From Pseudoips prasinana (lineage: Eukaryota > Arthropoda > Insecta > Lepidoptera > Nolidae): a stretch of DNA of 64,000 nucleotides. Position numbers and translations under genes: made by a program. Below the pieces are notes generated by a model that saw nothing but the letters and a program-made list of their open reading frames with translations, was not told the DNA's origin and did not search any database. The stretch covers positions 30,883,969-30,947,968 of the forward strand of contig OX621253.1 in the NCBI GenBank assembly GCA_951640165.1, in the 5' to 3' direction. Shown piece after piece: positions 56,601-64,000 of this stretch. Position 1 is the stretch's first letter. Every line of letters starts with the position of its first letter.

Positions 56601-58694
56601 ATCTTGTTTCTTGTTTGAGATGTGGCCCGATTTCAGACTTCTAGCTAACCGTAATCGGAAATCGCGATGTATGTTTTTACGATTTTGGTTATTGAGTTTA
56701 TATAAAATATATGCGTTTATAATGGCACTCTCAAACAAGAACCAAAACATCCGGAACCAGGACTTTTTTGATTTGCGGCCAATTGAGTAGGAACTTCGAT
56801 AGTGATCAAAATAATCCACACCACCCATTCTCCTTGTGTACTCTGCGATCGCAGTAGGACAAAACATGTCTTTCTTTTGCCCGTTCTTTTGTGTTCTCTG
56901 GATCACTTCCACTTTGGTTGGGTTAACGGCAGTTGTTACGACAAAAACTTTAGTGTCTTGCCATTTGACAACAGCACAAGGGTGACAGAAGCGGTATGTA
57001 AACTCCCCAGGATCCAATTTATTTTCTTTGGCCTGTCTTCGTTCTTCAGGTGTTTTAGGTCGTGTTGGACACAGATCTTTAGGTAGGCCTTTTCGATTTA
57101 TTCGTACTGTTCCTGTTGCCAAAATACCTCTATGATGAAGAGCTTCCATGAGAGCCAAAGAGGAGAAAAAATTGTCAAAAACCAAATGTGTGTTTCGTGG
57201 TAAATTCCCTCCAAGTTTCATTACAACTCCGTAACCTAATCCTTCCTCATTGGCTTCTTGGTCTTTGCCTGTATAAATGTCAAATTGGTATAAATATCCA
57301 GTCTTGGGATCACAACGGCACCATGCCTTGAACCCTCTTTTAATGGGCTTGGCCGGCATGTACTGTTTCTTACTGTCGCGCCCTTTAAATTTGATCATAC
57401 TTTCATCCACTGATTGGGATTCCGAGTTGGTGGCATTTTCTTGAAAAGTCCTGTTGAGACAATCTAACAGGGGTCTTATTTTTTGCAATTTGTCGTGATC
57501 TTTGTGAATCTGGGGCTAATGAGTTGAATTGTCGCAAACATTTAGATTTTCTAAAAAAATTTTAAATCTCTTGCAAGTCATTGTACCACTAATCTCTATG
57601 TTATTGTAAAAAGGATCTGCGCTCCAATAAAGCTCTATATCTGACTGAGGATTTATTCCCATTAGGATGATTATAGCTAGGAATGCTTTTAGTTCCTTTA
57701 CGTTGGTGTCACTCCAGAATTTGCTTTGTTTCATACTCGCGTATTTATTTGTGTATTCAACGATCATTTGAATAATCTCATCTGGAAACAAGTTACTGAA
57801 ACTGGGGAGACTCTGCTTGCTATATTGTTTAGTAGGTTCTAATAACTTGTCAAAATTGTACTTGTTAAATTTTTCAACATGTGTAGTCCATGTTCTACCC
57901 CGTACTTGCAATTCAGCATAAGTGGGTATATTAGCGGGTAAGCTAAAGGATGGTGCAGGAAATCGAACACAAGGTGGCATTGCTTCGTGAACAGAAGGAG
58001 TAAGTATTTCAGGCTGAGCAGGTAAGTCAGGCAATGGTGCAAAAAAAACACAAGCTGATTCTTCATCAACAGAAGGAGTAAGCATTTCAAGTAAGTCATG
58101 GGATGGTGCAGACAATGTTATACAAGGTGGAATTTCCTCATCAGGTGACTCTTCATAAGCTTGAGATGCATCATCGTCTAATATTTGTAATAACTGTCGG
58201 TTTGACATACCTTGAATTTCGTTCAATCTTGCGTCGAATGGTTTTGGGACATAATCTAAATATGGTTCTTCATCTTCATCATTTTCTTCCTCTGATGAAA
58301 ACATTTCATTTAGTATATTTTCGAGCTGTTGATCGGTTATTACCTGAATAACAAAAACATACTAAAGTAGACTGACAAGTAATTACTACAAAAGTTTACC
58401 ACTACCCACATTTTATATTTAGATAAATGAGATGTGTGGGTAAATCCTAAATAAAACCCGTGGCAAAAACCTAGTATAAAATAAAGATTTTAATTCACCG
58501 GGCAATGGACATAATAACTCCGCAATAATTAGGAATTCACAGGCTTAGGTCATATGGTTCCCCACATGTTTTATTTAACTATATCATGATATTTTAGAAG
58601 TTTTTACTTATAATTTATGCACAAATCACTAGAAAAACTCAAATTCTACAACATATCAAAAAATTGTACGACTTACCTTTCTCCGATTCGCCAT
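56562..58694 (-). pseudogene. piggyBac-like transposase, inactivated
   Basis: DDE_Tnp_1_7-type transposase on the minus strand. A tiny first exon of six codons (58677-58694) ends at a consensus donor GTAAGT; an acceptor TTATTCAG precedes 58344, implying a 332-bp intron. A one-base length change in an A run near 58316-58322 throws the start of exon 2 out of frame. Then comes a 262-codon frame (57516-58304; acidic N-terminus, then the first part of the catalytic region), one TAG stop at 57516-57518, and a same-frame 308-codon part (57488-56562). Catalytic motifs are visible: VDESMIKFKGR, VFDNFFSS and GGVDYFDHYRSSY, supplying the three family aspartates. The usual C-terminal cysteine-rich domain is missing; the frame instead runs into the terminal TCGAGG block and stops. 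The matching far terminal repeat was not found. Non-functional as it stands. Confidence 0.88.
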
Positions 58695-59514
58695 AATGAT
58701 TAAAAATACGGTGCACTTGTCACAAAAATGTTCGTTTAGCGGCCGACCACAGATGAAATGGCTGCAAAAGTGACATTTGCGTTCCGTTCCACGTTATTTT
58801 TTGTCTTACCATAAAAAATATTTCTATGTTGGCGTTTTTGACAGATTGTGGTAGATTCTTGACCAAAACCTGGTAAAAACTCTTAAAAATCTAGGTGGGA
58901 AATGCTCAATCCATAGCCTGGTTAAGGGCTAACATAATGTCAGCAGTAAAAAATAAAATATCAACAAAATAAATAGAAATCATAATATCGGTTATCGTCC
59001 AAATCGATTAATTAGTTATTGGCAACTATATTTTTAATCTATGCTGACAGTGATTGGTGACAGATTTTGAATCCTAATCTATGATCTGTCACTCGTTTCT
59101 CGTATCTTTTAGTGCATGTGTGATTTGGGTATTTTTTATTGTTTTGTTTATATATGCCTCAACAACTGCATTCGCTCTACGGACTTCTGATATTGCTTAA
59201 CGTGTACGACTTTTGCTAACATACTGGACACGGATTACTATTAAATAGCAATGGCCCTTAAAAATCAGCTGTTTAATGTAGGTTGTTACATAACCTCTCT
59301 ATTAAGTACTAAATCTTTTATAACTCTGCTCACAGATTGAAAAAATCCATGGAATTTTTAGTGATTGGCTGATAATTTATAGACCCATTAATTGACACCA
59401 CTTATATCTTTTTACATCCGAGCCCAATATTGTATGAACACGTATCCGTTTCCTTTAGGTGGAGTCGTTTGTTTTCAATCAAGTTGAAGAATCTTTCCAT
59501 AATATTAGATATTA
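58695..59514. other. Non-coding; possible 5' flank of the piggyBac-like gene
   Basis: TTAA occurs at 58922-58925 (CCTGGTTAAGGGCT), but no inverted partner of the CTGTACTTTT end is seen, so the upstream limit of the transposon is undefined. No other gene supported. Confidence 0.35.
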
Positions 59515-59690
59515 TAAAAGACTCACTGAGACAGTGGTCTCGACATGTCCCGGGTTCGATTCCCGCGCAGGACAACTATTTGTGTGACCCATAAATAGTT
59601 GGACTGCGTCTGGATGTATTTTGTGACCGTCAATAATATGTTTGTAAAGCACCCCGCGACACAAGAATAAATTTACATAATGTGGGCGTT
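59515..59690 (+). repeat. SINE-D copy
   Basis: Degenerate head with GGTTCGATTCCCGCGC, then CTATTTGTGTGACCCATAAA, the TCTGGATGTATTTTGTGACC body and GCACCCCGCGACACAAG. Confidence 0.7.
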
Positions 59691-59794
59691 CTCTATAAAA
59701 ATAAGACGAAGTGAAATAGTTAGTTAATTTCCCAACATATGGTTTTACATTTTTTGGTATTGTAAGTCTTGGTAGTAAGTTCAACCGCAGATAA

Positions 59795-59987
59795 TGAGGT
59801 CCCGGGTTCAAATCCCGGGTCGGGCCAAAAAGTGATTTTGGAACTTTTCTCTAAAGAAAATTTATCAGTGCATATGAGCTCGAAATCTGGTAGTTACCGG
59901 AATTTACACCCCCGTGCCTCGGGGAACACCTCTGCAGCACCTGGAGGAATTAGAATCGAATAAATAAATAAATAAAAAGAAAATAAA
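59795..59987 (+). repeat. SINE-B copy, 3'-truncated, with an AATA tail
   Basis: B box GGTTCAAATCCCGGGTCGGG, body GTGATTTTGG and CCCCCGTGCCTCGGGGA, then a run of AATAAATAAATAAATA. The retroelement LTR begins directly after this tail, so the retroelement inserted into it. Confidence 0.7.
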
Positions 59988-60205
59988 TGTACGGGTCTCG
60001 AGGTGGTGTGTAGATAAACGAGTTGAGTTGACTTAAAACCACGTTTATTACTCAAGTATACAATATAAGTTATTTGGATGCTAATCTGTTCGTTGTTATT
60101 GTTATTTGTCAACTAACTATATTAATGTCGAAAGTATGTATAAGTAATGCGCCGAAACTAGGTTAAGGCGGCGTAAGCAAAATAAGCCTGTACGTGAACC
60201 GTACA
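59988..60205 (-). repeat. Candidate 3' LTR of the BEL/Pao element
   Basis: 218 bp. On the minus strand it starts TGTACGGTTCACGTAC and ends CGAGACCCGTACA, giving TG...CA ends with 7-bp inverted tips. It lies downstream of the env-like stop and contains AATAAA (GAGTAATAAACG) about 60 bp before its end. I do not see a strong polypurine tract beside it, and the 5' LTR is outside the window, so the boundaries are provisional. Confidence 0.5.
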
Positions 60206-60322
60206 TGCTCCCGAGAAAAGAGAAACAAGATGAGCATCCAGTACAAAGCAAAGAATAAGATAATCAAAATAGAAAAAATGTAAATATGTATAAGTATAAA
60301 ATATGTAATAAGTATGTAAATA

Positions 60323-62500
60323 TTAATTAGTTGTGTCCTCAAATTCAAATCGTTTCTTCGGTTCTGGTTTGCTGTAAATGGGCTCCCGTCCGACCGAGCC
60401 ATGAATTTCTTGCATCTCTATTTCCATTCCAAGGTTATTTTCTTCTCTAGGTTTAGATCGCTTAGTGCTCTTTGAAGTTGTTTTTCTACACCAACGTTTT
60501 ATGCCAAAGTAAAGAGCAAATGCGGCAAATCCTCCCAACAGCACAGAAGTAACAGAATATAGGTAAACATCATGACTGGATATCGTCGACGATTCCGGAA
60601 GAATTTCATGCGTTTTCTGGTAGCTTAGTTGTTCCTCAATATTTGAAAACATAGATCGATTGTAATTTGGTGTACCGAGCTCAGTAATATTTAACTGTGC
60701 ACTTTTCCAACCTAAATCAAAGACGTTGTTAATTGTTGAGTTAATCGTAGGAACATCCGTATCCACACCCATGTAATAACTATTTCCTAAATGATTATAC
60801 GTAAATATAGTAGCGTCTTGTTTCTGTAGTATACATTTTGCTTGTAAGGATATTACTCCGGTCCCGTCAATGATCGCCGGCGTAACCTGATCACTACAAA
60901 TAATACGCATCAGCTGTTTGTGACATACGGTAAACAACCATAAGTTAGGTTTATGCAATTTTACCCAGACTTCTTTGCAAATTACGTCATTCAGTAAGCA
61001 CGAAATTGAAGTTTGTTGACTGAAGACCTTGGCCTCACACGGTGCATTTTTAGTTTTGGCTGTTATAAGTGTAGTTGTATAGTGGCCATGACTATTCTTT
61101 ACTCGGCTGTAAATAGCACATGCCATCGCTTTCTCACTCGAATCGCAGTATCCATGAATTTCTATCTCGTTTTCAGTACTTTGCAGCCACCTTGGTATGG
61201 AAATATTACTAATAAGGGGTAGATTAGATCGCAATGCCTCCCATTCATTACACAATTCCATAGATAGTTGCTCATCCCACTCGGTTTTGTTGAGCCAAAC
61301 CTTTTGAAATAATAATTTTGCCTTTATAGTTACAGGCGACAGTAATCCCAAGGGATCGTACAGCTTGCTGATTTCCCCTAATATGATACGTTTGGTAAGG
61401 TTTTTCTTTTCCGGCAGATCCCAACGACAGGTAAATGTATCGCTCTCCTGATTCCATCTCATTCCTAACATCTTTGAGTTACAAGTTTGTTCCGAGTTGA
61501 AATCATGGCTCGTTGTGTTATTACACCTTTGTTCTTCTTGTAAATGCTCCAAAATAGAAGGATCGTTACTCTTCCATTTTCTTAAGCTAAACCCGCCAGA
61601 TTTCAATAGATCTATTAGTTGAGATACCAATAATTTTGCTGATTCGATAGAATTTTGACCATAAACTAAATCGTCCATATACATATAGTTCTGAAGGACC
61701 TTTGCTGCTTCAGGATATCGTTTACTCTCATCTTTCGCGAGTTGATGTAAAGTTCTCATTGCGAGGTAGGGAGCACAGTTCATCCCATAACTTAGGGTAC
61801 ACAATTTCCACTCTTGCAGTTTGTCCCGTGGGGAAAATCTCCAAAATACAGTTTGTATGTTACACTGTTGTTCGTCAAGCCATATTTGCCGATACATTTT
61901 TTCTATATCAGCCGTGAAAACATATCTATAGGTCCGCCAGTTAATTAATAAAGTTAACATGTCTTTTTGTAAGTTTGGACCCGTATACATGCAGTCATTA
62001 AGGTTATGGCTGTTGTTAGCTCGGTAGGATGCGTTGAATACAACTCTTAGTTTAGTTGTAGTTGATTCTTCCCGCCACACACCGTGATGGGGTAGATAAA
62101 CGCGACCCTCAGCCTCTGACGTCATAGGTTTCATATGATCCATGGATATGTACTCGTTTATGAAACGTTGGTATTCCTTGCTAAGTTCCCGGTTCTTAAG
62201 CAATTTCTTCTCAAGTTGTAGAAACTGAGCGAGTACGGGTTGCTTGTTAACCGGTAGACGGGATACAGCATTCGGTTTGATAGGCAGTTTTACCACATAT
62301 CTTCCATCTGTCCGTCTAGTAGTTGTCGCACGATAATATTCTTCGCAATGTTGTTCTTCTGTATTTAACGAAGAAGGGTCCGAAATCTCTTCAGTTTCCC
62401 AGAATCGTGATATGTTTTCTATGTCGTTAAGTGTGACACAACAATTAAAAGTTTTCACGTTGCCGCTTAAAATCCAACCGAGTCTAGTTTGTTGAGCCAC
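60323..62500 (-). pseudogene. BEL/Pao reverse transcriptase fused to an Env-like C-terminus
   Basis: An uninterrupted 725-codon frame. Residues about 1-440 are the Pao-type reverse transcriptase and following Pao region: VVFNAS (usually VFDAS), TADIEKMYRQ with the first catalytic Asp, YMDD at 274-277, and KLYDPLGLLSP. Residues about 448-487 start RNase H (HGYCDSSEKA, AKTKNAP). After that the protein changes abruptly. Residues about 488-725 match no RNase H or integrase. They have spaced Cys, several Asn glycosylation motifs, a hydrophobic membrane span (about 646-667) and a basic/acidic cytoplasmic tail, as at the C-terminus of an insect retroelement envelope protein. So most of RNase H, all of integrase and the Env N-terminal part are missing, and the join near 61040 keeps the frame open. 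Reading continues in frame upstream of the listed ATG. The element cannot integrate by itself. Confidence 0.85.
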
Positions 62501-62532
62501 CGGATATGTACTATTACATCTTATAATTCCAT

Positions 62533-63132
62533 CTAAATTATTTCCGAATATACTTGCGCACTCAAAAGCATATCGATTGGCCCGGACGTATTAAAGTTAG
62601 GATCGGCTAAATTTATATTTTGTAGATAAGTCCAGCTTTCTACTGAAAATGATGTCGATGGTAAATTGTTAACCAGTTTCTTCATAATGAGTGGTTGTAA
62701 GTTAAATGTATAATCCGAATGTATTGACTTACATTCTAGGTTCAACGAGCCTTTACAACTTCCGCTTAGTGATCCGACACCCGACACTATGGCACTCACT
62801 TGTTGTCGCGGTAACCTCAAGCGCTGGGCGGCATTTTCAGTTATAAGACTTACTTGTGAGCCTTGATCTAGCAAACCTCTTAAGTAGATATACTCGCCAT
62901 CGATTGTTTTTACCTTGAGCAGTACAGTTGTTAACAAAACTTCCATGCCCTCGTTAGTAATGTTGTTCACCCCTCGCGCAGAGGTACTTGTCGATGGGGT
63001 AGGTTGCGAATTACCAGGTTGTTCCATTGTTTCATGCAGCAAAGTATGATGAAGCTTATGACATATCCTACATGTTTTCATTGACGTACATTGTTTTTTC
63101 GCCGTGACTGTACAAACAATTTTTGCAAACAC
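62533..63132 (-). pseudogene. BEL/Pao zinc knuckle end and aspartic protease
   Basis: A 199-codon frame. The N-terminal part continues a CCHC-type zinc-knuckle region (CRICHKLHHTLLH). It is followed by a DUF1758/retropepsin-like protease domain with the active-site motif LLDQGSQVSLI (about residue 87) and the usual C-terminal hydrophobic stretch ending DMLLSAQVYSEII. It lies in a different frame from both the Gag frame before it and the RT frame after it, which share a frame. Two compensating indels, rather than one programmed frameshift, are therefore likely. In the family, Gag, protease, RT and integrase normally form one polyprotein. Confidence 0.8.
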
Positions 63133-64000
63133 GCAAATTCCGAACGCAGTCTCGGCGCCCCTTTTCTGTCATAGCCAAGAACTTTTCGCATTTCATCAAA
63201 ACATGGTCAGTTTTGCAAATCGGGCAATTTTTTGCTGTTGTCAAGAAGGTTTTGTGTGATTTGTATGAGTTGTTAAAGTACGATGACCTTTGTGCATTAT
63301 ATTTATTATAGTTATTGTTACTGCGATTTTCGTAACTATTTTTGTTATGTTTTTCTAACATGTTATTCTTCTCCGGACTGAAAGATTTTGGACTACCTTT
63401 TTGTGTAGCCTCCAGTGCCATGAACTTGGATTCCAGAAACTTTGAAAATTCTTGTAGGTCGGGAAAACCTCTCGGCTCTTTAAGATCTTTTATATATTCG
63501 TTATACGTAACGCTATCCAGTTTCTGTGACAAAAGATGTACTACCAGCGGATCCCATTGTGTAATATCTAATCCGATGTTTGTCAATCCGTTCAGACACT
63601 CTAGCATGACGTCATGAAGTTTTCGTATACTGGCGGCATTTGCTTGTTGAATGTTAGATTGGTTTAGTAGAGTATTTACATAAGATGTAAATAAAAGTCT
63701 TTTGTTGTCGTAACGGTGAGTAATTATGTCCCAACAGGAAGTATAATTCTCGGCACTGATGCTAAGATGCTGGATTAACTTCTCTACTTCGCCCTTTAAT
63801 TTGGACTTCAAATGCTGCATTTTTTGGGCCTTAGAAAGTATAGGGTTGTTATGTACGCTTTCCGTATAGAGGTCCCGAAAACTTAACCATTGATTATAGT
63901 TGCCATAAAAATCCGGTATTATGATTTTCGGCGTAGACTTTTCATAATGAGCATTGTTCCATATGGTGTGTTGTATTTTCTTACGTATGTTGTCATAAAT
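63068..64000 (-). CDS. BEL/Pao Gag-like protein, partial at window edge
   Basis: The minus-strand frame stays open to the window end, upstream of the ATG at 63820: codons for FYGNYNQWLSFRDLY and LSKAQKMQHLKSKLKG are present, so the true start is beyond 64000. The region is DUF1759 (the BEL/Pao Gag-like domain), followed by a basic Asn/Ser-rich linker. A cysteine-rich knuckle (CPICKTDHVLMKC, then CVRNLRVCKNC) follows, before the frame stops at 63068. The normal continuation of the knuckle is in the overlapping 62533-63132 frame, so this end is frame-shifted. Gag would bind and package element RNA in cytoplasmic particles. Confidence 0.8.
   Translation of the reverse strand: MYDNIRKKIQHTIWNNAHYEKSTPKIIIPDFYGNYNQWLSFRDLYTESVHNNPILSKAQKMQHLKSKLKGEVEKLIQHLSISAENYTSCWDIITHRYDNKRLLFTSYVNTLLNQSNIQQANAASIRKLHDVMLECLNGLTNIGLDITQWDPLVVHLLSQKLDSVTYNEYIKDLKEPRGFPDLQEFSKFLESKFMALEATQKGSPKSFSPEKNNMLEKHNKNSYENRSNNNYNKYNAQRSSYFNNSYKSHKTFLTTAKNCPICKTDHVLMKCEKFLAMTEKGRRDCVRNLRVCKNCLYSHGEKTMYVNENM

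Noticed and set aside
57839..58099. 86-codon frame overlapping the piggyBac-like gene, and the plus-strand frames at 56802 and 58103
   Set aside because: Out-of-frame shadows of the transposase coding sequence.
61013..61917. Plus-strand and alternate-frame short ORFs inside the retroelement
   Set aside because: Antisense or frame-shifted shadows of the RT-Env frame.

Overview
The window looks like animal nuclear DNA, most consistent with a moth or butterfly (Lepidoptera). It is AT-rich and has almost no long ORFs outside transposons. It is packed with tRNA-derived SINEs, a probable 5S-rRNA-derived SINE, short Helitron-like elements (5'-TC, 3' hairpin, CTAG end), TA-flanked MITEs and 3' scraps of LINEs. 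I see no bacterial-type operons, no CRISPR array and no convincing free-standing tRNA or rRNA gene. The taxon call rests on recognising repeat styles, not on a database search.

Region by region. 1-27 kb: interspersed repeats in non-coding DNA with long unrecognised stretches, including 4.1-9.1 kb and 13.8-15.9 kb. 27.2-27.8 kb: the only candidate host-gene start, a minus-strand 36-codon first coding exon with a GTAAGT donor and GC-rich DNA upstream. 28-42 kb: more SINEs and Helitron-like elements, plus four eroded LINE 3' fragments. 42.8-44.7 kb: an apparently complete Tc1-like DD34E transposon (1,595 bp, matching terminal repeats, TA duplication, uninterrupted transposase) inserted in a Helitron-like element. 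44.7-56.5 kb: a young rearrangement made of a palindrome with 3.6-3.9 kb arms around about 70 bp of (AT)n, followed by a direct tandem duplication of 3,517 bp from one arm. 56.4-58.7 kb: a dead piggyBac-like transposase gene (one stop, one frameshift, one apparent intron) whose end block is shared with the duplicated arms. 59.9-64 kb: the 3' part of a BEL/Pao-type retroelement on the minus strand (Gag, protease, reverse transcriptase), in which most of RNase H, all of integrase and the N-terminal part of an envelope-like protein are missing, so RT is fused in frame to an Env-like C-terminus.

No metabolic or regulatory pathway is encoded. The coding content is transposition machinery, of which only the Tc1 transposase looks potentially functional. 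The most unusual features are the inverted/tandem amplification, the RT-Env fusion ORF, a SINE flanked by 78-bp direct repeats, and a window-wide set of long, nearly perfect, short-loop inverted repeats, several made inside SINE or LINE copies, which suggests repeated fold-back template switching.

Naming used below: SINE-A has a head containing ACCGTAGCCTAGTTGG; SINE-B, TCGTTGGTCTAGCGGTAG; SINE-C, GATTCCCACCCAGGAC; SINE-D, GTGGCGCAGCGGCTAAGACA; SINE-5S has a 5S-rRNA-like head.
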